A stretch of 64,000 bases of DNA from Psychrobacter sp. P11F6 (GCF_001435295.1 NZ_CM003594.1:1488001-1552000), one strand, 5' to 3'; positions 52,073-62,068 are shown, numbered from the stretch's first letter. Notes: generated from the sequence alone by a model not told the origin. Numbers and translations are program-made.

Positions 52073-52807
52073 CTACTGTGCGGTCAAACCACCATCAACG
52101 ACAAACTCTGACCCCGTCGAGTAGCTTGAGTCATCAGAGGCTAAAAATAACACCATGCCGCTGACTTCTTCTGGCTGAGCAACACGTCTCATCGGAATAG
52201 TTTTGGCAAATGCTTCAACCGCATCTTTGGTATCGCCTTGCATAATCATCGGTGTGGCGATGACGCCTGGATGAATGGAGTTCACGCGAATGCCATGAGG
52301 GGCACACTCTAATGCTGCTGCTTTGGTCATACCGCGTACCGCAAACTTAGAATCGGTATAACCGATAGCGCCGCCAACCAAGCCATTAATTGATGAGATA
52401 TTGATGATAGAACCTTGTTTGGCGGCTTTCATCGCTGGAATGACTGCTTTCATGCCTAAAAAGACCGACACCTGATTAATCTCTAGAATCTTGCGATAGT
52501 CATCTAAAGAGGTATCCAAAATAGATTTATGAGTGGTGATACCTGCATTATTAACCAGTACATCAATTCGACCAAATTTTTCCTGTGTTTCTTTAACGAC
52601 TTGCGCCCAATCATCTTCATTGGTGACATCATGTTTGATAAATAACGCATCAGCGCCAAGCTCTTTTGCTAATGCGTCGCCTTTATCAGAATTAATATCG
52701 GTCAAGACGACTTTAGCGCCTTCTGCCATACACAAACGCGCATGAGTCTCGCCCATGCCTTGGGCGGCACCCGTAATAATGATAACTTTATCTTGTAAAC
52801 GCGCCAT
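52073..52807 (-). CDS. SDR-family oxidoreductase
   Basis: A 244-residue classical short-chain dehydrogenase. IIITGAAQGMGETHARL (8-24), VVLTDINSDKG with the NAD-selecting Asp, VLVNNAGITTH, IINISSINGLVG (catalytic Ser) and YTDSKFAVRGMTKAAAL (Tyr-Lys), ending YSTGSEFVVDGGLTAQ. Closest by type to hydroxysteroid / cyclic alcohol dehydrogenases; substrate cannot be fixed. AGGA precedes the ATG. It stands alone on the minus strand. Confidence 0.88.
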   Translation of the reverse strand: MARLQDKVIIITGAAQGMGETHARLCMAEGAKVVLTDINSDKGDALAKELGADALFIKHDVTNEDDWAQVVKETQEKFGRIDVLVNNAGITTHKSILDTSLDDYRKILEINQVSVFLGMKAVIPAMKAAKQGSIINISSINGLVGGAIGYTDSKFAVRGMTKAAALECAPHGIRVNSIHPGVIATPMIMQGDTKDAVEAFAKTIPMRRVAQPEEVSGMVLFLASDDSSYSTGSEFVVDGGLTAQ

Positions 52808-52983
52808 GAGTTTTCCTATTTTTTTAGTTATGAATAATGAAAGAGTATAGGACGCAATCGCTAAATACTCCTTAGTGATTATGAAACCAAAAGTGAAAGC
52901 TTTATGTTTTTAAATGATAGCTTTAAACATAGCTTTGAATAATGTTTTGGGCTGATTTTTTTAAATAATGTAGTGAGGGAATG

Positions 52984-53526
52984 ATGTACAACGACATATT
53001 AAATTTCTGTTTTGATGAGGCAGGTAGTGAGAAGTTTTTTGAGAAAGACATAGCGTTTGATGAATTACTAATAGAGCGATACAGCGATATACTTGAGCAA
53101 GCAAAGGCTGCAGAGTTTTATGCGTGGCGTAGTAGCATAAAGGGGCGTTTAGCAGAAATTATTATATTGGATCAATTTTCGCGCAACATTTACCGTGATA
53201 CGCCAGCGGCTTTTGCCCAAGATGCGATGAGTCTCGCGCTCGCGCAAAAGGCGGTGGCTGCCGGTGCATTAGAGGCACTTGAAACGATGGATGAACGTAA
53301 GTTTTTATTGATGCCTTATATGCACAGCGAATTAAAACTGATTCATCAGCAAGCAGAAAAGCTATTTAAGCAGTATACCAATGCAGACACCGTGGATGCT
53401 GAGCTGAAACATAAAGTGATTATCGATCGTTTTGGTCGTTATCCGCATCGTAATGACATCTTAGGGCGGGTTTCGAGTAGCGAAGAAGTAGAGTTTTTGA
53501 CCCAGCCTGACTCGTCTTTTTTATAA
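52984..53526 (+). CDS. DUF924-family protein
   Basis: A 180-residue helical protein of the DUF924 family (tetratricopeptide-like fold). The diagnostic segment is GRLAEIIILDQFSRNIYRDTPAAFAQD (about 55-80), then FLLMPYMHSE and IIDRFGRYPHRNDILGR. No enzyme activity is established for the family. Two ATGs stand in tandem; 52984 is chosen since GAGGGA directly abuts the first (52981). Stands alone. The bidirectional terminator after it serves it and cysE. Confidence 0.9.
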   Translation: MYNDILNFCFDEAGSEKFFEKDIAFDELLIERYSDILEQAKAAEFYAWRSSIKGRLAEIIILDQFSRNIYRDTPAAFAQDAMSLALAQKAVAAGALEALETMDERKFLLMPYMHSELKLIHQQAEKLFKQYTNADTVDAELKHKVIIDRFGRYPHRNDILGRVSSSEEVEFLTQPDSSFL

Positions 53527-53582
53527 ATGTTGTTTGTCAAATGGCTAGTCGATAAATCTTATTTATCAAGTCATTAAAATGG

Positions 53583-53610
53583 AAAAAAGAGGCTGTTTAG
53601 CCTCTTTTTT
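53583..53610. terminator. Bidirectional terminator between DUF924 gene and cysE
   Basis: AAAAAAGAGGCT and AGCCTCTTTTTT form a 12-bp perfect stem with loop GTTT, between convergent genes. Confidence 0.92.
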
Positions 53611-53636
53611 ATTCAATAACGACAATAACTAGCACC

Positions 53637-54563
53637 TTATTTCTGCTCAGCGCCTATCTCATCTATATCGGCACGGCCAATCACATCGATATCTTCTAAG
53701 CATAGTTTGTCATATTCTTTTTTACAAAAGTTAGGATCGATTTTGCACATCGCTGCTTGTAGTTGATCGAGGCGATTTTCTGATTGCTGAATATGTTCGA
53801 GCATTTTAGCAAAAGCTTCAGCCACAGGATCTTGTGAGGATGGGTCGATACCATAGGCTTGAAAAGCAGTTTCGCGTGCTGAGCGGTTGGTGGCTTTTTC
53901 ATCTATTGATTTTTTATCTATGCCATTATCTGTAGAAGCAGCTTGCGCCACTTTTTCTTGTTGCTTGGCATCATCGACTTTTTTGACAATTGGATTGCCC
54001 TTTTCATCATGATGGTCGGATATCATCCGAGCGGCGCTGCCGACCATGGTCGCACCTGCTGGTACTGCCTTTACTACGACGGCATTTGAGCCAATTTTGG
54101 CGCCTTTACCGACAGTAAATGGTCCCAATACTTTAGCACCAGCACCAACGATAACCCCATCTTCCAAAGTAGGGTGGCGCTTGCCATTATTCCAAGAGAC
54201 GCCGCCAAGCGTTACCCCGTGATAAAGGGTCACATCATTGCCAATCTCTGCCGTTTCGCCAATCACGATACCCATACCATGATCAATAAAAAATCGTCGA
54301 CCAATTTTGGCAGCAGGGTGTATCTCGATACCCGTAATGATGCGTGAACCATATGAGATAACGCGCGCCGCCAGTTTTTGTTCATGATTCCAAAGATAAT
54401 GGGCACCGCGATGTAGGACGAGCGCGTGGATGCCAGGATAAGTCAAGATGACTTCCAGACTATTACGCGCAGCAGGATCACGGTTAAATACCGCATCGAT
54501 ATCTTCTGTTAGGTCTTTTTTGATGCGTGAAAGTGATTTGAATAAGGCAGTTGGCAATGACAT
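53637..54563 (-). CDS. cysE: Serine O-acetyltransferase
   Basis: First step of cysteine synthesis from serine and acetyl-CoA. 308 residues. A short N-terminal helical part ([19 protein letters not shown]), then the left-handed beta helix ([64 protein letters not shown]). A long C-terminal part follows, with [24 protein letters not shown] typical of the short-N-terminal (EpsC-like) group in Pseudomonas relatives. The ATG at 54563 has AGGA six bases upstream, and the frame open to 54701 has no homology. The region before the C-terminal helix (about 205-230) is Lys/Asp-rich. Confidence 0.94.
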   Translation of the reverse strand: MSLPTALFKSLSRIKKDLTEDIDAVFNRDPAARNSLEVILTYPGIHALVLHRGAHYLWNHEQKLAARVISYGSRIITGIEIHPAAKIGRRFFIDHGMGIVIGETAEIGNDVTLYHGVTLGGVSWNNGKRHPTLEDGVIVGAGAKVLGPFTVGKGAKIGSNAVVVKAVPAGATMVGSAARMISDHHDEKGNPIVKKVDDAKQQEKVAQAASTDNGIDKKSIDEKATNRSARETAFQAYGIDPSSQDPVAEAFAKMLEHIQQSENRLDQLQAAMCKIDPNFCKKEYDKLCLEDIDVIGRADIDEIGAEQK

Positions 54564-54712
54564 AAATTGTCCTATCGTATTTTTGATTACAATCAATTTA
54601 GTTATAGCAGCTTTGCAGCACAAAATATAGCGATGAGCGATAAATAAAAACAGACGACTGACAGATGAAATACCAGTCATTGACAATTTATCTATAGGCA
54701 ATTATTTATGAC

Positions 54713-55159
54713 TTAGCTATCACTGACAACATATTTTAGCAGCTCAACAACTTGCTCTGGCGTTTGCGCCCATGCCATTGCCGCCGCATCGACTTCTTTT
54801 AGCGGATGGATAATATCTTCAGCATGAAGGGTAATGTACGGCTTGCCTAAAGCCGCGCAGTAGCCGGCATCGAAGGCAGCGTTCCACTGCTTATATTTAT
54901 CACCAAAACGAATGATAGCAATATCGCACTTTTGAATCATGTTTTTGGTGCGAATCGCATTAACTTTTGATGATTTATGGTCGCGCCAGAACCCAATATT
55001 TTCTTTACCAAGCACATCACCAGCTGCATCGCTGGCTTCATGTTCAGTCACTGCGGAGGTAAAGGTAATATCTAAACCTTTGTCTTTCGCGCCTTGCATG
55101 ATTTTTTGTCGCCAGTCAGTGTGTATTTCTCCGGACAAATAAACGTTCCAATTCATCAT
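54713..55159 (-). CDS. YtoQ-family protein
   Basis: A 148-residue member of the YtoQ family, related in fold to nucleoside 2-deoxyribosyltransferases. NWNVYLSGEIHTDWR at the start, DVLGKENIGFWRDHKSSKVNAIRT in the middle, CDIAIIRFGDKYKQWNAAFDAGYCAALGKPYI (the nucleotide-handling part) and PLKEVDAAAMAWAQTPEQVV at the end. No reaction is established. AAGGA lies 4 bases before the ATG at 55159 (7 before 55156). Located between trmJ and cysE. Confidence 0.88.
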   Translation of the reverse strand: MMNWNVYLSGEIHTDWRQKIMQGAKDKGLDITFTSAVTEHEASDAAGDVLGKENIGFWRDHKSSKVNAIRTKNMIQKCDIAIIRFGDKYKQWNAAFDAGYCAALGKPYITLHAEDIIHPLKEVDAAAMAWAQTPEQVVELLKYVVSDS

Positions 55160-55271
55160 CAATTCCTTTTTATTATTGAATCATATCATTTTTAAAATCA
55201 TAGGATTTGTAAATGCTACGGCTGCTAATGCAATAGAAACTCAATGCCAGAAACCTTGCATATTAAAAGCT

Positions 55272-56165
55272 TTAGTCGTTTGCAAGTTTGGCAATCAAAG
55301 CACTGAGTAGCTGATACTCTTTTTGATCAAGCTGTAGGCGTGAGCCCAGTCGTGACAGCCGCGATGGTAATGACTTCAAGTTTTCGCTATCGGCTAAACC
55401 TCGTTGAGCCATCAGTTCAGTGGTGCGATGGGTCAGCTGTTGCAATTGCTGCTGGGTAATGGCGGGTTCATCCCATTGCTGACGTAAATGTACATCGAGC
55501 ATTGGCTGAGTAGTAGTACTCAAAGCAGTATCTAAACTATCCGCTGTCTGAGTGTGTGATTGCGCGTAAGCAAAAATAAAGCTAGCGATTACTTGCACGG
55601 CTGACGCGACATTGAGTACAGGGTAAGCAGGGTTGGCATCAATTTGGATATGATAATCGGCATAAGCCAATTCTTCATTGGTCAATCCACGATCTTCACG
55701 CCCAAATAGGATAGCGATATTTGGTTTACTAGTAGTAGCAGCCGATAGGGTATCAGCGTTGCTATCGTCCTTGCTCAACGCCGACTGTTTATCGATAAAA
55801 TCAAACATAATCTTAGCAGCTTGCGTGGGTGTCACGACAGGGCGGGGCAAATGCCGACTGCGACTGCTGGCAGCAAATACCAGCTGGCAATTCGCAATAG
55901 CAGATTCTAAAGTAGGTGCAATCAAGGCTGATGATAGCAGCTCGCTGCCACCTGCTGCATGAGATACACTGGTTTCATCAATTGGTAGCTTAGGATCGAC
56001 AACCGTCAAACGAGACAAACCCATTGTGTGCATGGCGCGCGCTGCTGAGCCAATATTGGCAGGCAAAGTGGTATTAACCATGACAACTTGCACACAAGCC
56101 AAATAGTCGCTCACTGTATGATGGACAGTAGATGCTGCTAATATAGGGGTAGGATCATTACTCAT
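55272..56165 (-). CDS. trmJ: tRNA (Cm32/Um32) 2'-O-methyltransferase TrmJ
   Basis: A SPOUT methyltransferase that methylates the ribose at tRNA position 32. 297 residues. VVMVNTTLPANIGSAARAMHTMGL (about 28-51), FAASSRSRHLPRP, IAILFGREDRGLTNEELAYAD and YPVLNVASAVQVIASF (knot) are TrmJ motifs. Two Ser/Thr/Asp/Ala-rich inserts (about 133-148 and 212-226) expand it beyond ~250. One-base overlap (TAATG) with the upstream Hpt gene. trmJ-cysE order recalls Pseudomonas, though iscR does not follow here. Confidence 0.92.
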   Translation of the reverse strand: MSNDPTPILAASTVHHTVSDYLACVQVVMVNTTLPANIGSAARAMHTMGLSRLTVVDPKLPIDETSVSHAAGGSELLSSALIAPTLESAIANCQLVFAASSRSRHLPRPVVTPTQAAKIMFDFIDKQSALSKDDSNADTLSAATTSKPNIAILFGREDRGLTNEELAYADYHIQIDANPAYPVLNVASAVQVIASFIFAYAQSHTQTADSLDTALSTTTQPMLDVHLRQQWDEPAITQQQLQQLTHRTTELMAQRGLADSENLKSLPSRLSRLGSRLQLDQKEYQLLSALIAKLAND

Positions 56166-56542
56166 TATAATCCCAGTCTTAGATTGATTTCTTGTTCTGC
56201 GCGTTGCAATGCGACGGCGATATTTTCAATCAGTGCCGCTTGCTCGCTGATAAGACGCTCGCGGCAGCGCTCTTGTAACTGGCTGCTCAAGTTCATTAAT
56301 TGGGTCGTGCCCAAATTGGCGCTAGCCCCTTTTAGCGCATGAGCAACCTCAAAACCATTGGCATTGTCATTTTCTTGCTGAGCGACTCGCAGCGCACTTA
56401 CTCGCTGCTGACTATCAGTGATATACACTTGTATCAAGTCAGCAAAGTCTTCTTCTAATAAATCACGCATGTCTTCAAATTGCTCATGATTAATGATTTC
56501 TTTAGCTTGGTGAGCCATATTTTTATTTGGGGTTTCATCCAT
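56165..56542 (-). CDS. Hpt-domain phosphotransfer protein
   Basis: A 125-residue four-helix histidine phosphotransfer module. The phospho-accepting His is in AHALKGASANLG (near 68-79), preceded by DLLEEDFADLIQVYITDSQQRV and followed by LSSQLQERCRE. No kinase or receiver lies nearby in the window, so partners are elsewhere. Its overlap with trmJ suggests coupled translation rather than a shared task. A second in-frame ATG (56518) is possible. Confidence 0.88.
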   Translation of the reverse strand: MDETPNKNMAHQAKEIINHEQFEDMRDLLEEDFADLIQVYITDSQQRVSALRVAQQENDNANGFEVAHALKGASANLGTTQLMNLSSQLQERCRERLISEQAALIENIAVALQRAEQEINLRLGL

Positions 56543-56616
56543 GGTTTTATGTCCAATTCTAAAAGTTAAAACGGTAAAGGGTTTGTAATAAATACGTCAA
56601 TGTTCTTCAGGTGTTA

Positions 56617-56786
56617 GGGCGTGTCCTCAATTCAATCAATTACTCTCTAAATGGGTTAAAAATGGCTAAATTTTGTTAAACATCGTCAAATAGCTTATCA
56701 ATATCTCGATATTAACGTCGCTATCTTCCTTGTTTGACGGCAATTTATCTCATTTTTATCACCATTTTTAAAATGAGGATACGCCC
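56617..56786 (-). mobile_element. MITE-like inverted-repeat element, copy B (170 bp)
   Basis: Bounded on the plus strand by GGGCGTGTCCTCA and TGAGGATACGCCC, with TA on both sides (56615-56616, 56787-56788). Reverse complement of copy A with similarity along its length. It lies at the 3' end of dnaE: the stop TAG is the flanking TA plus the first G of the element. No coding capacity. Confidence 0.82.
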
Positions 56787-59700
56787 TAGCTATAATGGAA
56801 ATGCAAATTGTCTTCACTAACCATATTCTTTAATTGCTGTAAGTTATCATCGTTGGGGTAGATGCGCCAGTGCTCAGATAGCCCTACGTTAGCGATGCCA
56901 AATTTCTCATAAATGCTCAGTCCCAGTGGCAGACAATTATCATTAATGGAGGTGTCGGTATTGCTCAAAGCATTATTGGCATAACTTTGATTAGCACTAT
57001 TTTGATTCATGTCATTTTCTAGCGCCAATAAATCATTGCCATTTTCATCATACAGACTTCCACCTATCGCAGCATCGTAGCCACTATTGCCATTAAAGCT
57101 GCCACTTTGCTCGTCTTGCTCGTTGTCATGAGACAGTTTTGGTGCCGGAATAATGCTGGCTTGTGCAGACTTGAGTAACGGTTGCAGTCGCGTCAGCAGA
57201 TTGATGTCGCTGCCATGAATTTTAATACTGATTTTTTTCATCCATCTTAGGCGCGCATCGACCATGCTCATGGCACTATCAAGACGGGCAAATAAACGCC
57301 CATCACGCTCACGAATGCTGCCTTTGATGATGACGACTTCATCAATTTTCAACTGTTCTTTGACACGATTGAAACGCTCGGCATAGCAGCTTACTTCCAG
57401 CCTTGAAGTGCCGTCATCTAAGATAATGACATTGCGATTACCAAAGTTGGCAATATCAATAATCAATCCGGCGAAATAACAGCTACCGTTATAGCCCGTG
57501 TCAGTCAGTTTATCGAGACGAGTGCCTGAGGTATAGCGTTTTAACTCATCCAAGTATTCATTGATTGGATGACCCGTCAAATACAATCCTAACGTGTTCT
57601 TTTCTGCTTTTAAACGATGTTTATCACCCCAAATCAGCTCTGGCGTCATAACCAGTGGCGGCGCGGCGACGACACCATCCATTTCACCAAACAAATCCAT
57701 CATGCCGATTTCACGGTTCTGACGGTCTTGTTCAGCAGCTTGTACGGCACTTGGCAGCTGGCTCATTAATGCGCCGCGAATCTCGTACGCTTCATCGGCT
57801 GGTAAATCTGGTCGTAGGGTGGCTGCAAAGTCATCAAAACAACCAGCGTTTATCAGTCCCTCTAAAGTGCGTTTATTAACCTTTTTGATATCAACGCGGC
57901 GACAAAAATCATATAGGTCTTTAAACGGTCCTTCACGGCGGCGTGCATCAACGATAGACTCGACCGCGCCTTCACCAACGCCTTTAATCGCACCTAAGCC
58001 ATAAATGATATTGGTTGGGGTATCGGCAACGAAATGCCATTCACTGCGATTTACCGATGGATTAACCACGGTCAAATCAAAGTTTTCACGGCAATCATTG
58101 ATAAAGAACACCACGTTGTCAGTGTTGTTCATATCTGATGTGAGTACGGCTGCCATAAACTCAGCAGGGTAGTATTGTTTTAGGTAAGCGGTCTGATAAG
58201 CCAGTACGCCATAAGCAGCCGAATGCGAGCGGTTAAAACCGTAACCTGCGAACTTCTCCATCAAATCAAAAACACCACCTGACGTCGCTTCGTCGATACC
58301 TTGCGCGGTTGCACCAGTGATAAAGATATCGCGCTGTTTGGCCATTTCCTCAGGTTTCTTTTTACCCATGGCTCGGCGTAACATATCCGCGCCGCCCAAG
58401 CTATAGCCTGCCATGACCTGCGAGATTTGCATGACCTGTTCTTGATAGACAATAACGCCATTGGTATTTTCTAAAATCGGCTCAAGATTGGGATGGTCAT
58501 AAATCACTTCCTCGCGACCGTGCTTACGGTCGATATACATCTCTACCATGCCAGCATCAAGCGGACCTGGGCGATAGAGCGCACACATGGCGATCACATC
58601 TTCGATGTTGGTCGGTTGTAATTTCGCCAGATACTTTTTCATGCCCATACTTTCTAGCTGAAAGACGGCAGTGGTCTTAGCATCTTGCAAGAGCTTGTAG
58701 GCTTTTTTATCATCTAACGGTAGGTCTTCTAACACCAACGCATCTTTGCCTTCTTTGGCACGGCGCAGATTGATATTTCTGACAGCGGCATCAATCACGG
58801 TCAAGTTACGTAGACCCAAAAAGTCAAATTTTACTAGCCCAACCGCTTCAACGTCATCCTTATCAAACTGGCTGACACGGTGACCTTCATCATCACAATA
58901 AATTGCGCTAAAATCTGTGATTCTGTGCGGCGCAATCAATACGCCACCAGCATGTTTACCCACGTTCCGGCAAATACCTTCAAGCTTAATCGCCATTTCC
59001 CACACTTCAGTGGCATCTTCATAATCCATATTGTCAGGATTGGAGATTAAGTCTTTGAGCTGCGGCTCTTGTTCAAGCGCTTGGCTTAAAGTAATCCCCG
59101 GTGTTTTGGGAATAAGTTTCGACATTTTGCTGGCAAGGAAGTACGATTTACTTTGCGCGCGCGCGACATCTCGAACTACCGCTTTTGCTGCCATCGTACC
59201 AAAGGTAATGATTTGCGAGACCGCTTCACGACCATAGGTTTGTGCTACATAATCAATAACGCGGTCGCGACCTTCGATACAGAAGTCAATATCGAAATCG
59301 GGCATGGACACACGCTCGGGATTCAAAAAGCGCTCAAATAATAAGTCGTAATGAATAGGGTCGAGGTCGGTAATATTGAGCGAATAAGCAACGAGCGAGC
59401 CTGCACCAGAACCACGACCAGGACCGACTGGTACGCCATTGGCTTTTGCCCAGCGGATAAAGTCCATGACGATGAGGAAGTAACCAGGAAAGCCCATTGA
59501 AAGAATAACCTTTAGCTCATACTCTAAGCGGTCATCATATCTTTGGCGAAACTCGCTCCAATTATCGCTACGTTTCTCGATGGGGAATAGTTTATCTAGT
59601 CGATTATTCAGACCTCGGATAGATTCTGCACGGAAAAACGATTCAATCGTCTCACCTTCAGGCACAGGAAAGTCAGGTAATACGTTGATACCAAGCGTCA

Positions 59701-60496
59701 ACGTCACATTACAACGGCTTGCTAAGCGCAAAGTATTGTCGATAACCTGCGGAATATCAGCAAATAGCTGCTGCATTTGTGCTTGGGTTTTAAGATATTG
59801 CGCATCGGAATAAGTCTGCGGGCGATTTTGGTCGGCAAGTACGTAAGAGCCTGCGATACAAACCCGCGCTTCGTGAGCATCGAAATCATCCTGCTCTAAA
59901 AACCGCACGTCATTGTGGGCAATGATAGGAATATGATGCTTAGCACCAGAGTGAATAGCCGCTTTAATAAAGGCGTCTTCACCTGAGCGATTGGTACGCT
60001 TAATCGCAAAATATAAGCGATCAGCAAATTGCGCTTGCCATTCTATTAGCAGCTCATCGGCTTTTTCTGGCATAGAGCCGACCAGTGCCTGACCGACATC
60101 TGATTTTTCAGTAAATAAGACAATCACGCCTGCCGCATGCGCTAAAATATGACTGCGCTTGACCACTGGTACACCATGATTGGCATCGTCGGCGCGCCCT
60201 TCGGTAAAGCCGAGCGATACGATACGAGTGATGTTTTGATAGCCCTCGTTGTCCATCGCGAGTAGGGTGAGCCGTGTGTCTTCATTTTCCATGATGACTT
60301 CACTGCCGATAATGGGCTTGATACCAGCACCTAGGCAGGCACGATAAAACTTCACCGTGGCATACAGATTGGACAAATCGGTCAATGCCAGCGCGCGCTG
60401 ATGGTCAGCCGCCGCAGCTTTCACTAGCGGCTTGATACGCACGATAGAATCAGTAATTGAATATTCGCTGTGGATGCCAAGGTGTACAAATGCCAT
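56786..60496 (-). CDS. dnaE: DNA polymerase III alpha subunit
   Basis: Replicative polymerase, 1236 residues. PHP domain at the start (FVHLGIHSEYSITDSIVRI), polymerase core with VGPGRGSGAGSLVAY and the catalytic aspartates in PDFDIDFCIEGRDRVIDY (near 400), fingers with GFNRSHSAAYG (near 760), a clamp-binding-like IGMMDLFG (near 920) and an OB-fold region with VIILDDGTSRLEV. An Asn/Ser/Asp-rich insert (about 1135-1200) lies near the end and accounts for the extra length over the ~1160-residue E. coli protein. The C-terminus ends HFHYS at a stop formed with the element at 56617-56786. AAGAG precedes the ATG. Confidence 0.97.
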   Translation of the reverse strand: MAFVHLGIHSEYSITDSIVRIKPLVKAAAADHQRALALTDLSNLYATVKFYRACLGAGIKPIIGSEVIMENEDTRLTLLAMDNEGYQNITRIVSLGFTEGRADDANHGVPVVKRSHILAHAAGVIVLFTEKSDVGQALVGSMPEKADELLIEWQAQFADRLYFAIKRTNRSGEDAFIKAAIHSGAKHHIPIIAHNDVRFLEQDDFDAHEARVCIAGSYVLADQNRPQTYSDAQYLKTQAQMQQLFADIPQVIDNTLRLASRCNVTLTLGINVLPDFPVPEGETIESFFRAESIRGLNNRLDKLFPIEKRSDNWSEFRQRYDDRLEYELKVILSMGFPGYFLIVMDFIRWAKANGVPVGPGRGSGAGSLVAYSLNITDLDPIHYDLLFERFLNPERVSMPDFDIDFCIEGRDRVIDYVAQTYGREAVSQIITFGTMAAKAVVRDVARAQSKSYFLASKMSKLIPKTPGITLSQALEQEPQLKDLISNPDNMDYEDATEVWEMAIKLEGICRNVGKHAGGVLIAPHRITDFSAIYCDDEGHRVSQFDKDDVEAVGLVKFDFLGLRNLTVIDAAVRNINLRRAKEGKDALVLEDLPLDDKKAYKLLQDAKTTAVFQLESMGMKKYLAKLQPTNIEDVIAMCALYRPGPLDAGMVEMYIDRKHGREEVIYDHPNLEPILENTNGVIVYQEQVMQISQVMAGYSLGGADMLRRAMGKKKPEEMAKQRDIFITGATAQGIDEATSGGVFDLMEKFAGYGFNRSHSAAYGVLAYQTAYLKQYYPAEFMAAVLTSDMNNTDNVVFFINDCRENFDLTVVNPSVNRSEWHFVADTPTNIIYGLGAIKGVGEGAVESIVDARRREGPFKDLYDFCRRVDIKKVNKRTLEGLINAGCFDDFAATLRPDLPADEAYEIRGALMSQLPSAVQAAEQDRQNREIGMMDLFGEMDGVVAAPPLVMTPELIWGDKHRLKAEKNTLGLYLTGHPINEYLDELKRYTSGTRLDKLTDTGYNGSCYFAGLIIDIANFGNRNVIILDDGTSRLEVSCYAERFNRVKEQLKIDEVVIIKGSIRERDGRLFARLDSAMSMVDARLRWMKKISIKIHGSDINLLTRLQPLLKSAQASIIPAPKLSHDNEQDEQSGSFNGNSGYDAAIGGSLYDENGNDLLALENDMNQNSANQSYANNALSNTDTSINDNCLPLGLSIYEKFGIANVGLSEHWRIYPNDDNLQQLKNMVSEDNLHFHYS

Positions 60497-60849
60497 AGAA
60501 GACTCTTACTAGTACGATCAAAAGCAATAAGCTATCGATAAAATAAAGGATGTGTATCCGTTATTTATATGGATGTTCAAAGGTAAATAAGACCTCGATA
60601 GCCATGTTGATACGTTTTAAATGGGGTCGTCAATAATAGCATTATTTGCCGTAGACAGCCACTGATTCAAAGGCTTTAATCTGAGTGAGAGGATTTGTTT
60701 TTCTTATTTATAAAGGTAAAATTTTGCTGTGTTTTATCTTAATAGTTGGTAGCATAAACATTTGTCCTTAAGTTATTGCGAAACAAAGCCCATTCGACGC
60801 CTTATTTCACACAATAATGTTCATGTAATCAAACAAAGACGATAATATT
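60497..60849. other. Divergent intergenic region dnaE / mrr
   Basis: About 350 bases presumed to hold both promoters. A small dyad GGATGTGTATCC lies near 60548. No gene or larger repeat was seen. Confidence 0.5.
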
Positions 60850-61980
60850 ATGAGTAACATTACGAAGCTGCCCGCATTTGGTGACATGTTAAATGCGGGT
60901 ATACAAACCATAAAAAATTTGAGTACACGGAACACCGTTGGTCGCACGGTATTTTATAGAGAGTTTGAAAAGTTAGCACAAATTGTCAATGATCATAAAG
61001 AAATCAATTACATGAGTAATTATGATATACGCCATGAGTGTCATAACGGCTCACCTTGTTATGATGACATCGTTGATCTAATTTTATTGTGCTTGTCCGC
61101 AATGGGGCTGGTCAAAGAAGACAAGTTCAGCTTAGTACCCAATTTAAATCAGAATTTCGCTAATTTTATTACTTTTGATGAAAAAGTAACGCCTAAAAAC
61201 ATCATACGTTTAGACCCGTTTGGCAAAGTCTATTTTTGGTTAGCAGGAAACAATTTTACTCAATACATTAACGAAGGCATTCCAAATAGTGATTATATTG
61301 CTAACTTGACCCGTTTTGATAATAAAGCCTTTGCTGATCTGCAAAAAGTCAATATTGCGGCTTATGGTAAAAATGGCGATGCACTTATTAATCATTTGAT
61401 AGAAGAAACTCAGCGCCGAACGTCTATGTTTATGAACAATTATGCAGATGCTACTGTGGGCAATGATTTTGTCAAGGTAACGCCTGATATGATTATGGCG
61501 CAGCTTGAAAGCTTGTCACCTTTGCAGTTTGAGTGGTTTTGTCTAAAAATGATTGAACGATCTTTAGAGATTGAAAGTCCTGAGAGTAATTTGACATCGC
61601 GTCATACTGGACGCTCGAATGACAATGGCATTGATGGGCTGATTATTCAGGATTTCCCAGATGGTGAGGTGCATAACTATTATATTCAAGCCAAACTATA
61701 TAGTGCCGGTAATAATATATCTAATGGCGATTTGAGAAACTTCATAGGGGCTTATCCACCACAAAAAACCAATCATCATGGCTTGTTTATTACCACGACA
61801 AGCTTTACCAAGCCTGCGCAGGAATATGCCAATGCAACGGATTCGCACAGTCTGATACTCATCGATCAAATGAATCTCATAGAGCTTATGATGCAACATA
61901 AGGTGGGTCTAAAAGAGGTCAATGCCAGACCGAAATTATTATTAGACAATGATTTTTTTAACAAGATCAAGTTGTATTGA
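60850..61980 (+). CDS. Mrr-type restriction endonuclease (solitary)
   Basis: A 376-residue protein with a C-terminal Mrr catalytic domain. LSPLQFEWFCLKMIER (about 220-235) is the entry helix, the PD-(D/E)xK core is seen as HTGRSNDNGIDGLII and YYIQAKLYS (Asp and Gln-x-Lys), and GLFITTTSFTKPAQEYA follows. The N-terminal ~215 residues are likely a DNA-binding or sensing region (YREFEKLAQIV; YMSNYDIRHEC; DDIVDLILLCLSAMGLV) that I could not match to a named domain. No methyltransferase is adjacent, so it is likely a type IV, modification-dependent defence enzyme. No strong ribosome site. Confidence 0.82.
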   Translation: MSNITKLPAFGDMLNAGIQTIKNLSTRNTVGRTVFYREFEKLAQIVNDHKEINYMSNYDIRHECHNGSPCYDDIVDLILLCLSAMGLVKEDKFSLVPNLNQNFANFITFDEKVTPKNIIRLDPFGKVYFWLAGNNFTQYINEGIPNSDYIANLTRFDNKAFADLQKVNIAAYGKNGDALINHLIEETQRRTSMFMNNYADATVGNDFVKVTPDMIMAQLESLSPLQFEWFCLKMIERSLEIESPESNLTSRHTGRSNDNGIDGLIIQDFPDGEVHNYYIQAKLYSAGNNISNGDLRNFIGAYPPQKTNHHGLFITTTSFTKPAQEYANATDSHSLILIDQMNLIELMMQHKVGLKEVNARPKLLLDNDFFNKIKLY

Positions 61981-62021
61981 TTGAATAATGACTCTTAAAT
62001 AATATTTTAATGTTTATTAAT

Positions 62022-62068
62022 ACGATTAAAGCCCTCTAAATCATAGTGGTTTAGAGGACTTTAATCGT
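62022..62068. terminator. Hairpin between mrr and symporter genes
   Basis: ACGATTAAAGCCCTCTAAA and TTTAGAGGACTTTAATCGT form a 19-bp stem with one mismatch between convergent genes. There is no long T run after it, so it may be weak. Confidence 0.6.

Noticed and set aside
54564..54701. Longer cysE start giving 46 extra residues
   Set aside because: No homology in the extension, while the ATG at 54563 has AGGA at proper spacing.
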